A DNA stretch of 64,000 nt from Neoarius graeffei (GCF_027579695.1 NC_083574.1:58719559-58783558); one strand, 5' to 3'; positions 10,611 to 23,456 are shown, numbered from the stretch's first letter. The notes: a model not told the origin generated them from the letters alone. Made by a program: numbers and translations.

Positions 10611-13600
10611 GTAAGTACTGGGGCAAATCTCATTCATGTAGCTCATACCACCCATCCATGATGCGAATGTTTTCTCCTGGACTTCTCTTAATCGACTTAA
10701 TGAGATTTGTACTTTTGGTGGTAGCATTATGAGCAATAAACAGAGTTTTGGAAGATAATATGCAGCAACACACATCTAAGGAATATATTACAGCTCGATC
10801 TCCCCATAACCTCGAGCATGAGAGGCATAAGAACATTATCAGTTCAATCTTCTAAGTGCTGGGCAAAAAATTGCTTGAGTGGTCCAGAGAAAGAGCATTC
10901 CATCAATATTTAATTGCATTCTTGGCCCAAAGGAGGAGTTTTTTTTTTCTTTAACCCTTCTTAGAGGAAAAGATATGCAGAGACATTCGGTTCTTAGCAT
11001 TTTCAGTAGGTCTAATAATAGGTTCTGTGATAGTTGGAATTTCATAAAACTAAATGACTTACTTTACAAAATGCAGAATGGGAAATGAAACCTCACTGGA
11101 GTTCAAGCACAAGGACATCACTTCACTGAAACACCAGTAGAATAAGAAATTCACACATTCACGTCTCTGAAAATCCTTTTGTATTTGCAGCAAATGTACT
11201 CTGTTCATGGGTCAGAAATGATGAGTTGTTCTTAAGAACTGATGCTCTTTGGGATGTCACAGTTACCCTGATGGAGATGCTGGGTAATGGGAGTGGTATA
11301 CACAGTTTCTCATGAAAGATACATCTTAATAGCTCAGCAGTGGGTGGCACAGTGGGTGCAGTGGTTAGCGCACGGATAATGGTGTCGATATATGTATAGA
11401 TAAGCAGGGAAGCTGCACTTCTGTTCCCCCTACCCAAACCACATCTCTGACATCTATGTATTGTGAGCTTATCTGCATCATGCCTCTGATTTCTGCAGAG
11501 ACATGTGGTGCATAGAGGGTTGTGAGGAAATTGAATGAGCTTCCTTTACCCCATTAATCCTCGTTAGTTTTTACACTCGGTTATCAAAATTTAGAATTAG
11601 TACAAGCTCTCCATGATTACTCCACGTGTGTGTGATTTATTTGTTGTAGGATGTTCTGTACAGTGTAAGGACCTTGGGGTTTTTTGTTTGTTTGTTTTTG
11701 GGTTTGTTTTTTTTACAATTTTGAGAAAATTGCTATATTACTCACATCTGAGAGTTTAGAATCATCAGAAAGAAAAACTGAGGCTGATATTGTAATGCTT
11801 GTTAATGCACAGTGAGCAGGAAAGCAACTGCTTTTGAAGTAAAACTTTAATGTCAAATTAATTGATTGATGCCTGACAAACTCATAGGACAAAATGAAAG
11901 GATGGTTCCTGTTGTAAATCATAAAATGCAATACAAGGTCATATGTCTTAAAATGAGTCCAACTGCCTCACAATCATTAAAAAAGCTTTTGTTGATTTCT
12001 ATCACTTTGCTGATTGTAGTTTCAGTGGCTGCTTAATTATAGCCCTTTGGCATGTTTGGCTGTTATCTCACTTAATTGCCACAGCATTCACAGCAGCTAT
12101 CACTGGCTTATTTGAATATATTTGCATACATTTATTTTGTTTCATAGTAAAAGGAATATTTCAGAAAAATTTAAAATTATTTTCCAGTAGAGATGTGACC
12201 AAATATGAATGCATTATTCTGAAAGAACAGATCATGTTACAAAATGTAACCAGATACAGATGAGAATAGGAGGCATCCTGTCTGTCTGTCTGTCTGTCTG
12301 TGTCTGTCTTGTGGTTGGCTCCAGTAGCCTGATCCAAACACTGTCTTACTGAGCTCCAAAGAAAAACATATATTTCTAACATATTTATATATAAACTGGC
12401 TCGAAATTAACAAAATAAATATTTATAGAGTTGTCACTCAATATAGCCCACGCACCCAGTGTTCCCTGGATAGGCACCAAATCCACTATGAGCCTAACCA
12501 GGATAAAGCAGTTACTCAAAGTGAGAAAAAAACCCTCATGACTTAGGCTATGCCTATATTTGGTTTAAAACCAAATACAGATACACATACAGATATTTGG
12601 AGGACTAAACAGATCCAGGTAGTGGCTTTGTTTTACACCCCTACTGTGCAGACCTGTGACACCCTGAAGGCAGTACAGGTAATGTCGTGGATGAGTTATG
12701 CCCAAACCTAAAGATTCTCAACCCCAATTGAGATACCTGTTTCTAGCATTAAGCAGGTGTACTAAACACCCTGAGACATGCTCCTCTTTTAATTGGACAG
12801 TTTGTTAATGCCAGTCCTGAATCTGCATGATAAGGAAACTATCAAGTCCTATCTTCTGTTTAAGCTCCTCCTGGGAGGGAAAGTTTGTGAGTAACTGTTC
12901 TGACAGTCTTTTGTGGCTTCACTGCTGTTTATATCTGTAGCCTCAGCAGGTTTTCAAGGCTTCACTTTGCAGTATTCTAAGTTTCACTGGCTTTAATGGT
13001 CTCCGTGTATGTCTCTTCTGGATCAGCATTCAGGCATATACATCATCAGGCTTGTCGATATGAAGGAAGAGCAAGGGAAAGTACAGGAGGAGAGAGATAA
13101 AAAGAGCTTGGCAGAGGTTGGCAAGAGAGCAAGTGAGAAGGAGAGAGAAACTGAAAACCCTGGAGGGAGATAAAACAGTTTATCTGAAAGCCATCCTGCT
13201 CATTTAGGGCCATTATCATGGAGAGGGCTGCAGAAAGAGCACATACTTTGCCTAAGATGCAAGTTTACTTTATCAGTGCTCAACCCATTCTGTTCTCCAA
13301 GCCTCGTCCCTTTAATCCTGTTTAAGGGGAGCCCAGTAGATAAATATATGCAAATGACTATGAGGGGGCAAATGAACCTGTGATTTACACACCATTCTTC
13401 GAACAGGAGTGATGGGTGGAATGTGGGAGAGAAAGAGAAAGAGAAAAAGATGGTGTTCCCCAGTTTCCATGGAAACTGAAATTTCCATCCTCTACTTTTG
13501 AGGTTGCTTCCCTGTATTCAACTTCCAGTGTAGACCATATATCACAAATTAGAACATCGTTTCACTCTACAGTACACTACAGCATATACATCACAATACA

Positions 13601-16600
13601 GACCGGCCAGAATGTATACTAGCAATAGCACTCAAAGCATGAATAGCCACTTTCAGACAGCTTAATTTCATGCATTATTAAAATGCACAAAAAACTACTC
13701 TCTATCGTCTCATAAGCCTCTTTTATTTATGAATAAAATGTACATTTTGACAGCATAGAGAACAGACATGCCTCATGTACTAAGGGAAAATAAAATCTCA
13801 AAAATGTCCCATTACTCAGTGCTCAGGATTCAGTGTAGTGTCTGTTTTCAGGTGTACTGAATAATGCATATCATATAACATTCCTGTGCAACATACAAAT
13901 CCTGGGAAAATACAACCTGCAGTCAGATAATTCCAGTCAAGTCAATTTATTTGCATAGCATTTTTAACAATAGACATTGTTACAAAGCAGCTTTACAGGA
14001 GAAAATTTTTTAAACGTGAACTAATAAATTTATCTCTATAAATTTATCCCCAATAAATAGGGAAATTAATTCACTAACAAATGCAATAAGAAAAATGCTA
14101 TAGACAGAAGGCAAAGAATATGAAATCTCATCTCATTATCTCTAGCCGCTTTATCCTGTTCTGCAGGGTCGCAGGCAAGCTGGAGCCTATCCCAGCTGAC
14201 TATGGGCGAAAGGCGGGGTACACCCTGGACAAGTCGCCAGGTCATCACAGGGCTGACACATAGACACAGACAACCATTCACACTCACATTCATACCTACG
14301 CTCAATTTAGAGTCACCAGTTAACCTAACCTGCATGTCTTTGGACTGTGGGGGAAACCGGAGCACCCGGAGGAAACCCACACGGACACGGGGAGAACATG
14401 CAAACTCCACACAGAAAGGCCCTCGCCGGCCACGGGGCTCGAACCCGGACCTTCTTGCTGTGAGGCGACAACGCTAACCACTACACCACCGTGCCGCCAG
14501 AATATGAAATATGTGCAAAATATTATGAACTGTAATCTGCTAGCCTTCAGGGTTTTAAGAGACTACAAAGATCTCCCACTGAGCATAGTAATTGTTTATG
14601 GTTACTTTATGAGGCATCTTCACACAGTCCGACAAGCTCACTGGGGTTTAGCCTTTGACGACTCCTTGCTGTTCAAGAAAACTAACAAACTAATGAAAAA
14701 CTGTCGGCCCAAATTAAGTCCATATTTAACCATATGGTTAAATTTTTTCCCCTTGATATTTAACTCTATGGTTAAATATCAAGGGGAAAAAAGATCACAC
14801 ACACAAAAAAAAAAACCTTGTTTTACTCAAGACTGAACCGAACTTCTACTTGCTGGAAAAAGGCATGTGGTTACTGTAACGGAGGGTGGACTGGGATCAG
14901 TAATAGAGTTGGGATCAGTAAAATAGTGTTGTGTTCCATAACGCTGTTGAAGTTCAGGTTTTATTATCAGGATTCAGTTTGCTTCTTGTCCAAGCCCCAG
15001 GAATACTAGCCTTTGTAATTTTGCTGGGGGATTTTAGACCATCAAAGACCTCTTAGGAACATTTTTTTTTTGAGGATTCACAATCTCCATGATATCTAGT
15101 AGGGATGCATCCATGCAGATTTCAAAGCTAACTGCCGGAAAGTCATCACACTGCAAAAAATGTAACCTTAACAAATTAAAATATTTTGAATATAGATTAA
15201 TTTATTCAGGTTATTATATACAGTGGCAGTCCATCCATAGGGCAGGTGGGGCAGAGCTCAACCGTATACATCACCCATTTAGCAATGTTAATATTCATAA
15301 TGCCCTAATTTCCCAACTCCTTACAGTTTAAATTCCATTGAAATACAAAGTATGTCTTTTTGAGTGACCAAAAACGTAAGAGAGTGTTGCTATTTGACAG
15401 ATGTAATCCAATGTTCCATTGGTTTGATCACATTTCTAGATGTTGCATAATCATGGGGCAACATGCTCACTGCACCTAGTGACCTAGTGGGAACTACAAG
15501 TACTCGAGGTCTATTGTGGCAAGAATGACTCTGCCCAGTACATGCTCCAATGAACATTTTGTTTTAGAATTGGGAAAGAGCAGCAGACAGGAAATTTAAA
15601 GTGAATCACACCAGCTGTATACAATTTAATTCTGTTTTAAGAATCCTTTTGCAGCTTTCAAGTGACAGAACAGAAATGTTTGTTCTCTTTTCAGAAGATC
15701 ACAAATCCTAATGACATTTCTTGAAAACCCAGACATCCACGGTGGAGTCTTAGTGTTCTAAACAGTATAGTAAATAATTAATTGCACTTTGTTATAGCAC
15801 TTATGAAGCTCATATTGATAGAAATTATTTTTTCACAGTTACTCTTTTCTCTGAAGAATTCAAGAGGCTTAAACAAATGCCATTAACAAATGAGATTTGC
15901 ATTTCAAACCCATTTAACACTCTCTCTCTCTCTCTCTCTCTCTCTCAAAATTGATTGTAGAGACTTATTGCAGGGATGCAAATATTACATTTGTCTTAAC
16001 TTTGTGAACCTAGATTGTGTAGTGATGTAATTCTGTAGAATTAAAGGTATAATGTGATGAATGAAAACTTGTCTCCTTTTACTGTCTTCACACATTTTAT
16101 TTCAAATACTCTTTAGAACGAGCTTAAAAAAGATTTGCATTTCAAACCCATTTAACTGAGATGCCTAATAAACCTGATCATCAGGAAGCCTAGTTATGCC
16201 TGGGAATTGAGCTGGCACTCATTAACCATTTTGCTTCTTTATATCCCTTTTGTTTCCCCCAGCACTGTGCCACTGATTTCCTTATTCTCTCTCTCTCTTT
16301 CTCTTTCACACTGCAGTCCCTCTATCTGATTCGCCAAGAGATGAAGGTATCCCAAAAGCAGCTGGGAGAGTTCTGTGAGGCTCTGAAGCAATATCTGAAG
16401 AATGTCTCCACCCAGAGGGACTGTTTCCAGTGAGTCTGTCTGTGTGTGTGCACTAATGCATTAATGTATTTTTATCTTGTGTATACTACTTTTCATTATT
16501 GTTTTTCCTTTTATAAACTGTCAGTAATCTGTAAACTGTCCATGATCGAATGATTGTGTACATCATTTCCAGATATTATTTATTTTATTTCGTCATTGCC

Positions 16601-17695
16601 TTTGATTCAAAGGAAAATCTCCAGTGGATCTGAGTGCCAGGTAACCAGAGGCAACACTGTTGGCCAGATGTTATTTTAGCTCATTAATTTATTATTTAAA
16701 AAGGGGGGAATAAATAAGTATTTCTGTGATTCTGTGACATTGATGTGGTTTTGAAAGTAATACAACAAAGCTCCAAAGCCCTGAATTTGCTCCAAGGACC
16801 TGGTGTAAGCTACACAGAATCCCGGTAATGCTGTATTCTTTCATAACAAGGGATCCCTAGCAAGGAGTGTCTGATCCCAAAATTGCATTATTTCACATAA
16901 AACATGTTTATGAGATGACTTTTTTTGAACCAGAAGCAATTAAGGGTGTGCCTTTTTAAGTTATGGAATAGATAGAAAATTTTGATGCATCTACCAGGGA
17001 CAGACAGGAACATTCACTGAACTGCTTACAGTGACAGTCAAAGCAGAGAATAAGCAAAATGCTTAACGCTCAGTCTATTTCATAAGTTTTGTAATAATTT
17101 CCCTCAAATCTATAAATTCGCCATATGTTTGTGAAAAACATTTAAAACATAATGTCTGAAAGCCATGTTCATTTGTACTCTATGGCTCTAAAGAAGTTGT
17201 GTAAAAATCACAGTTGGGATGTGTGCATCTTATTCATTCTGTCACAAAGTATTTATAGAAGGACATATAAGAAGAATCGTTATGTTTGTTAAAAATCATT
17301 TTGTAGTGTTTGTAGGCTATTTTCAAGGATGTGGTGGAATAAAGAGTCTTAGGTTTTTTTTGACAGATTTTTTTTTTACTGTTTTCATTATGCATGTGAA
17401 GTTTCTACTTAATGGATCAGTGAAATGCTCAGGTTCTGAATAGTTCCCATTACTTAGGAATTGATATATATGTTTCCTGGTTCTTTCCCTGTTTATACAT
17501 TCTCCCGCTTACATTTTTTCCAACATCTCATTCATCTTGTTTATTTAATTTATTTACCTTCTTAAGAGTTTTTGGGTGGGATGTCCATTTAAATTAAAAG
17601 GCATGTATAAATCATAGTTTATGAAGGATTCATAAATTTAGTCACACTCTTGTATTCCAGAGAAAAAATTTCAGTTTCTCAAATGTGTGCACGCG

Positions 17696-17733
<38 letters not shown>

Positions 17734-18127
17734 AAAGCTTTTCCAGTCCAGTACCTCTCTTTCTAAGCAGGTGTCTGGTAAAGCTAATTTAGAACATTCA
17801 CAGTGTGGTGTGTTCAATAAAGTAGTGCTTTATTAACAGAGCTGTAAGCACTTACTGCAGGATTACTGCTTCTAATGAAAGCTGTGAGGTGGTCAATACA
17901 CACGGTCAGGTTTATCTACACATATGATGTAAGCTGCATGCAATACAAAGAACTACTGCCATCCAGTGGAATCTTGCATAGGACTATGAATTATGCTTAG
18001 TGTCCATACTTCCAGTGGAGAATTTAATTTCTGAGTTACTGAAGTGAAATATGAAAATTACATTAAATCCTAGCAGGAAAATTAGTTGTTTTTCATTGTA
18101 CTTATGCTCCACATCGTCTCCTGCTCT

Positions 18128-18179
<52 letters not shown>

Positions 18180-21100
18180 GCGTGACTGCAGTGCGGCTTC
18201 CTGACGGTCTCTCTTTCGTTGTGTATGAGTTCTGGGATGGGGAAGAGGAATGGAAAAGGTTCCCCACTTGCTTTTTTGGATCTGTATCATGCCTGTTCTC
18301 TTGTCCGTCACTTTGTACCACTGTCCATAACAATCTCAAGTAATTTTTAAGTCTGAACTAGTTTCTCTGCACTACTGTTGTGCAGTGTTATCCGCAGTGG
18401 TTACCTACTGTACTATACTGTAGATAGGAGGTTTTATGACTTTTTGATGCTTCAGGGGATGTGCTGTTAGAGGAATGGTGCTTTCCAGCAGTATGTGCTT
18501 TTATTAATAATTTAATCAAACATAGATTTTATTAGACTGAATGCAGGAAGCTAATGGTTAAATTAGGTAGAAAATGTTAGCATGTATTTTATATGGTATT
18601 ACCAGAGAGGAGCAGTTTCAATTCTGAATGCAATGTCTGACTCATTTCATGTTATGTTCTGTTTTTTCAAACTGCTTTAATAATTGTATTGCAAATTTTT
18701 TGACATGTATGTATCTATCCATCTATCTATATATCTATCTATTATTAAAAGTCAGCATATTTACATAGCCTGCCATTTGTTCACTGCTTGTCTGTATCTG
18801 CTTATTCATCAGGCACCTCCAGAGTGCAGCCTGCAAGGCCTTCCAGCATGTGAAAGTGGACACGCTGTGTCAGCCTGAGGTCATGTCCACTGTGGCTCTG
18901 CCAGGTGAGGCTACTTGAGAAGTGACTGAACATGTTCATTTTTGTATTTGTACAAAACTATTTGTAGTGCAGTATTTTTTTGTTGCCCAAGTGGCTTTCA
19001 GGGGAACATGGTATAAGATGGGTTCTTTTTTTGTTTTTATTTAAATATGAAGGTAGATATGATGTGTATAAAGAACTAGAGTAGACAAAAACATTTTACA
19101 TTTGACAAACGTTTGTCAATTCAAAAATTCCACTCAATCAGAAAAATGTATACACACACACACACACTGACTTTTTGCTTGCTTACATTCACTTGTCCTC
19201 TTGGGTGTATCTCGAATCAATGCGAAGCTATTCTGACTGATAATCTTTCATCATTGGATAAAGGCATCTATCCAAATGGGAGTGGTCTCTATCAAGATGA
19301 TAATCTTTCCATCCACAGGACGCAAGGGCTCACTGAATGGTTTAGTGAGAATGAAAACAATGTAATGACTGCATTTGCAGTTACCAGCTCAGTTGAACAA
19401 CCATGGAAGATTTTAGAGCAATGCTTTAGACAGTGAGCTCCACCACGATCATCAAAACATTAGGGAATATCTTTGAGAAGAATAGTATTCATCTCTCCAA
19501 TACAGTTCCAGAGAATACATAGAATCTTTTTTTCCCTTTAATTTGTTACTTGGATGGATATATATAAAATGTGTGTGTGTATGTAAAATATAGTTTATCT
19601 TCTCATGTTGAAAAACTCACTTTTTCTTTATATGAAATACATCACCATTCTGAGTGACATACTTAAATAATGTTGCCTGGCTTTGAGTGGTATATCCGAT
19701 ATATTCCATTCATCTAGCATGATATTGAACGAGTTGAAGATGAGTTTGTTTTTATTTGCTTGTTTGTTGCTTAAACCTAGCACTGGATCTTCTCTCTTTC
19801 CCAGTTGACAAAGAAATGATTGTGTGCATGCGCAGCAGAAAAGTTTTGTCATTGGATCTTTGCATGAGTGCCGATGTGTGATGTCGTGTTGTCTTGACAA
19901 CGTCCAATATTATAATAATATTGCACGCTCAATCTCCATTGGGGAGAGTGGTGTAATACACAGAGGATAAGCGATATGATAACAATATTGCATGCCATCA
20001 GTAAGCCCATTAGAAGGGCATAGAATACATGTTTTTATTCCATGGAAAAAGTGGCCCATATGTATAATAATTTCCAATATTTCACTCCGATGATGTCAGT
20101 GTTTTCCCGCTGACTTGACATGCGTTGCCAGAGTGGTAAACCGAATGGTGAATTATTTTTATTTATTTATTTTTTGTGGATGTGTCCATATAATATAAAG
20201 AACATTACACAGTTGAGCAAAGATGTGAAGTTTATCTTCTTGTGTTGAAAATATTTTCAATTGTTCACTTTGCTCACTCATGAATATGTTCAACATTTGA
20301 AGATAAACTTCATATATTCTCTATATTAATATAATATATATGTGTATGACATGGTTAGGACTGTCATCTCACAGCAAGAAGGTTCGTTCTGGGTTTGAAT
20401 CTCACAGGTGACTGGGGCCTTTCTGTGTTGAGTTTGCATGTTTTCTCCATGCTTATGTGGGCTTCCTCCTCCAGGTGCTTCAGTTTCCTCCCACAGTCCA
20501 AAGACATGCAGATTTGGTCAGCTGCCTACTCTAAACTGCCCATAGGTGTGGATATGAGTGTGAATGGCTGTTCATCTCTGTGTTAGTCCTGCAATAGACC
20601 TGTCTAGGGTGTACACCACCTCTCACCCGAAGTCAGCTGGGATTTGCTCAAGCTTCTCCTGCAACCTAGATGGATAAGTGGTATAGATGGATGGATAATA
20701 TAACATTCTTGACCAATGGGTCTGAACTAAAAAATCTTTAATTACCAAAAATCCGTAATTAGTGCACTTTGGAATTAAACATAATTGATGCTATGATTAA
20801 AAGTCTGGGCGGCACGGTGGTGTAGTGGTTAGCACTGTCGCCTCACAGCAAGAAGGTCCGGGTTCGAGCCCCGTGGCCGGCGAGGGCCTTTCTGTGCGGA
20901 GTTTGCATGTTCTCCCCGTGTCCGCGTGGGTTTCCTCCAGGTGCTCCGGTTTCCCCCACAGTCCAAAGACATGCAGGTTAGGTTAACTGGAGACTCTAAA
21001 TTGACCGTAGGTGTGAATGTGAGTGTGAATGGTTGTCTGTGTCTATGTGTCAGCCCTGTGATGACCTGGCGACTTGTCCAGGGTGTACCCCACCTTTCGC

Positions 21101-22116
21101 CCGTAGTCAGCTGGGATAGGCTCCAGTTTGCCTGCGACCCTGTAGAACAGGATAAAGCGGCTAGAGATAATGAGATGAGATGAGATTAAAAGTCTGGAAC
21201 AGAAATATGAACCTTTTGCTATGAAGAAAATGTACAGGAGACAGACACAGTGAGGAGGATAATGAGGGAGACGAGAATAAGAAGCCAAGAATTAGTTTCA
21301 GAATTGCACAGTTTATTGAATCTTGAAATAATCATGAAATGGGCCCTTTCTGGGAATAAACCCATGTATACCATCTGGATGTTTGGATTAAAATGGGGAC
21401 TGCATCCACTGGAAATATGGTGGTGGATCATTAATGCTTCGGAACTGTTTTGTATTTGTTCCATAGGCTATTTTTGCATCATGAAATCCACTAATACCAA
21501 TATATTATAAGGTATTACAAGGTAATGATATGAAACCTACATGTATTCGACACAGAAATAGTTATGACCATCTCAGTCTCTAGATTTGCACGCTACTAAA
21601 AACCTGTTGTCTGAATTAAAGAGGGAAGCCTACATTTACAAACCTGAAGAATGTGAGATTGAAATGTGTGAAGGAGTGTTCAAGATCCTCTATAAGTGCT
21701 TTTCAGTTTTGTTAAATATTACAGGAAAAGGCTCTGTGCTGTTTTTCTCTCTGTGGAAGGCTTCACTTAGTACTGATTGTGGAGGTGCTGATAAATTTGA
21801 GTCCAGTGTTTTTACAAAAATCACTGCACTACTTAAGAAATGTAGTTGCATATCTGCTTAAAATATCCTTATTTACACACCCTGTATAATTAATATGACA
21901 ATTTCCTATGATCACTTAGTATTTCTTAGTGCTTAAAGTTAAACAGATGCGTAATACTGACTGCTTTGTTGATGTTTTTTACAAGTAAGTAATTACATTC
22001 TAGTAAAACACTATGTCTATACTACTTAAAAACACTTAATATTAAGTCTGACCACAATGATTGTGATGCACTCTGTGCTCTTTCTAGCCGCCTGGTGCAG
22101 CCTTAGCCGAGACTGA
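10554..22116 (+). CDS. necab2: necab2-like gene, last five coding exons
   Basis: N-terminal EF-hand calcium-binding protein, a neuronal Ca2+-binding cytosolic family that also carries a C-terminal ABM (antibiotic-biosynthesis-monooxygenase-like) domain. Exons read 10554-10610, 16317-16429, 18181-18258, 18813-18904 and 22088-22116. All are flanked by AG/GT and all phases join without a stop, giving about 122 residues. The product contains [41 protein letters not shown] and the terminal AAWCSLSRD. From my memory of the family, NECAB2 has the closest counterparts (WFDLQQRL, LVRQEM, KAFRHVKVDTL, AAWC...RD). The EF-hand exons must lie upstream of the window, or were missed; I see no EF-hand loop in 1-10500. 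A paralogue (necab1/3) is possible but less likely given the slc38a8 neighbour. Confidence 0.9.
10611..13930. other. necab2 intron, first part
   Basis: No exon found. Contains a SINE-head fragment at about 11342-11376 (GGTGGCACAGTGGGTGCAGTGG), a (TGTC)n microsatellite at about 12279-12302, and purine-rich GAGA-type sequence at 13070-13170 and 13420-13450. Confidence 0.6.
13937..14085 (-). repeat. LINE 3'-tail fragment
   Basis: The stretch from GTCAAGTCAATTTATTTGCA through CTTTACAGGAGAAAA matches, in reverse complement, the 3' end of the LINE at 55556-56925. It is a 5'-truncated copy. Confidence 0.65.
14125..14498 (-). repeat. V-SINE copy
   Basis: Complete reverse-strand V-SINE. A 10-bp target duplication AGAATATGAA lies at 14115-14124 and 14499-14508. 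It sits in the long necab2 intron. Confidence 0.94.
14743..14792. repeat. Perfect 22-bp stem-loop
   Basis: TTTTTTCCCCTTGATATTTA and AC are followed by a 6-nt loop and the exact complement. A smaller AACCATATGGTT palindrome lies just upstream. No known RNA family recognised. Confidence 0.6.
15919..16130 (+). mobile_element. Unclassified retroposon with 26-nt target duplication
   Basis: A 212-bp unit beginning with (CT)n and AAAATTGATTGTAGAGACTT and ending in a short A-run (GAGCTTAAAAAA). It is flanked by a 26-nt direct repeat at 15893-15918 and 16131-16156 (starting AGATTTGCATTTC). The long duplication plus A-tail is the mark of LINE-mediated retroposition. No tRNA-like boxes seen. A second copy lies at about 23457-23690. 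Confidence 0.75.
16317..16429 (+). CDS. necab2: necab2 exon: start of ABM-domain region
   Basis: A 113-bp exon, phase 0 in and phase 2 out. The acceptor is CACACTGCAG after a pyrimidine-rich tract and the donor is GTGAGT. It encodes [16 protein letters not shown] and continues to RDCF. This is the most recognisable NECAB helix region just before the ABM domain. Confidence 0.9.
16430..18180. other. necab2 intron with CA and CT microsatellites
   Basis: No other exon seen. (CA)n at about 17700-17728 and (CT)n at about 18131-18178; the latter forms the acceptor tract of the next exon. The remainder is AT-rich unique-looking sequence. Confidence 0.7.
18181..18258 (+). CDS. necab2: necab2 exon: ABM-domain core
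   Basis: A 78-bp exon, phase 2 in and phase 2 out, encoding [10 protein letters not shown] and then [13 protein letters not shown], the ABM beta-strand/helix core. The polypyrimidine tract of its acceptor is a (CT)n microsatellite that runs directly into CCAG. The donor reads AAAAG/GTTCCC, which has GT but a poor +3 to +6 match; the downstream exon still joins in phase. Confidence 0.9.
18813..18904 (+). CDS. necab2: necab2 exon: ABM-domain helix and strand
   Basis: A 92-bp exon, phase 2 in and phase 1 out, with acceptor TTCATCAG and donor GTGAGG. It encodes [19 protein letters not shown] and on to STVALP. The HLQS..CKAF.HVKVDTL string is diagnostic of NECAB proteins. Confidence 0.93.
18905..19574. 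other. necab2 intron, unique-looking part
   Basis: AT-rich with a short (CA)n at 19150-19168. No coding or repeat signal supported. Confidence 0.5.
19575..20330. mobile_element. MITE-like element with short inverted ends
   Basis: AGTTTATCTTCTCATGTTGAA near 19590 is mirrored by TTCAACATTTGAAGATAAAC near 20290. The interior is AT-rich and non-coding. Superfamily not assigned; exact ends uncertain. Confidence 0.45.
20345..20697 (+). repeat. Old, diverged V-SINE copy
   Basis: Recognisable head (TTAGGACTGTCATCTCACAG), V-domain (TTTGCATGTTTTCTCCATGC, CCAAAGACATGCAG) and tail, but clearly more diverged than the other copies. Confidence 0.8.
20809..21183 (+). repeat. V-SINE copy
   Basis: Full-length forward copy beginning GCGGCACGGTGG and ending GATGAGATGAG. 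A 14-bp target duplication GATTAAAAGTCTGG lies at 20795-20808 and 21184-21197. Confidence 0.95.
21198..22087. other. necab2 terminal intron remainder
   Basis: No gene or repeat supported. Confidence 0.5.
22088..22116 (+). CDS. necab2: necab2 terminal coding exon
   Basis: A short 29-bp coding stretch after acceptor TTTCTAG. It completes the split Ala codon, encodes AWCSLSRD and ends at TGA (22114-22116). NECAB proteins characteristically end in AAWC plus about five residues. Candidate AATAAA polyadenylation signals lie downstream at 22711, 22843 and 23360; which one is used cannot be told from sequence. Confidence 0.9.
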
Positions 22117-23450
22117 ATGGAACAGAGCCAGTGTGGACGGCCAGGGTGGAAGGCTTCGTCTTGCGCCTGAACAGCCATGCGCCTTCCCTTCATATATACC
22201 CCACTTCTTAAGCCTCTATATCTCCCATGATCTCTCAAAGCTCCCTCTGGCTCTGCTCCCCTTTCTCCGTCTCTTTTGAAACTACTGTTTACATGCTGTT
22301 GGTTTGACTGCAAGGAATGTGAAATATAATAGAAGTCCTCCTTAAAGCTGTTGAGATTGCTTTCAGGAATAATATGTAATACTCTCTGGACTGTTTTATT
22401 GCTTCTGGGTGGCTCAAAACAGTGAAAAGGAAAGTATACCTACTAGTAGTCTCTGCTTACAATAATGGTTACACCAACAGAAAAGAGTCATTTTAATCTC
22501 TGTTTGGTAACCTGCAAATGCACAAACATGCATTTGCTGGCCGATAGTCTGTTTTTCTGAGATTGTCCAGCAGTTGAGGGTTTTAGCATGTTAAGGATAC
22601 TAACATCTGTCAGAGTGTAATGGACAAATTTTCTGCAGTTTTCAGCCAATAGTATTTAATCTCCCTGGCCAAAATGCACAACCAGAGACTCAGAACAACA
22701 GCATCATGGAAATAAAGGAATGTTGTGTACTAAGTGTTTACTTAAATTAAGTTTACAGTTCAAGACAAAATCTGACATGCTGAGAGAAAATAGTCTTGAA
22801 ATATTTTAGCTTACAACAGAACTATATGGATTGTTTATTGATAATAAATATATTGGTTGTGGAATATTTATACTGAGTGGAATGAACTCATGTCCTCTAA
22901 TACTACTTCCCATAAATCTTTTCTTGTGCATTTCATAACCTAATTTAGTGAACAGTGCACTGTTTACAAAGAGACTTATACAATATGATTTGAAAATGAA
23001 CTGTTAATCCTTGTGAATTATATAACAATCAGAATAACAACTCCTTTAACCAAGCAGCCTCATTACTAATTATGGCATGGAGGTTTGATGTACTTGCGAA
23101 TGGAAATTTGTCAAATTGCTTGTGGGCTCCTGTATGATGTGAACCGGTCCAAACTGAGGTGAAGCAAATGTCCACAGTGCTGTGGAACATTCTTGGCTGT
23201 TTCCTTCCCCATGACACTTGGCTTCACTTTTTCCATCCCTCATGTGAGTGCATGTTTCAATGAATGTCCAGTAACAACTTTGATGTAGTATTTAGATATG
23301 CTACTTTCAATGGATTTTGTGCATTTCTTAATTTTGTATTAGGAACACCTGAACTGAGAAATAAATACAATAAAAAAATCAAGTATGAAAAGGCACTTTT
23401 ATGGCATTGTTTAACAAAACACTAATTCTTATACCTGTGTATGTTTCAGT

Positions 23451-23456
<6 letters not shown>
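22117..23456. other. necab2 3' UTR and start of intergenic region
   Basis: Follows the necab2 stop. AATAAA at 22711, 22843 and 23360 are candidate poly(A) signals. No other coding signal. Confidence 0.5.

Noticed and set aside
11342..11376. tRNA-like A-box sequence as a tRNA gene
   Set aside because: Only a fragment of a SINE head, with no B box or cloverleaf.
17694..17730. Short tandem repeats considered as a CRISPR-like or telomeric array
   Set aside because: They are simple (CA)n, (CT)n, (TA)n and (TCCA)n microsatellites; no spacer structure, no TTAGGG.
18082..18343. Open frames across the (CT)n run on both strands
   Set aside because: Microsatellite translations; only 18181-18258 is coding.
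20926..21183. Conserved 80-130 codon frames ([15 protein letters not shown]..) appearing many times
   Set aside because: These are translations of the V-SINE body in either direction, not genes.
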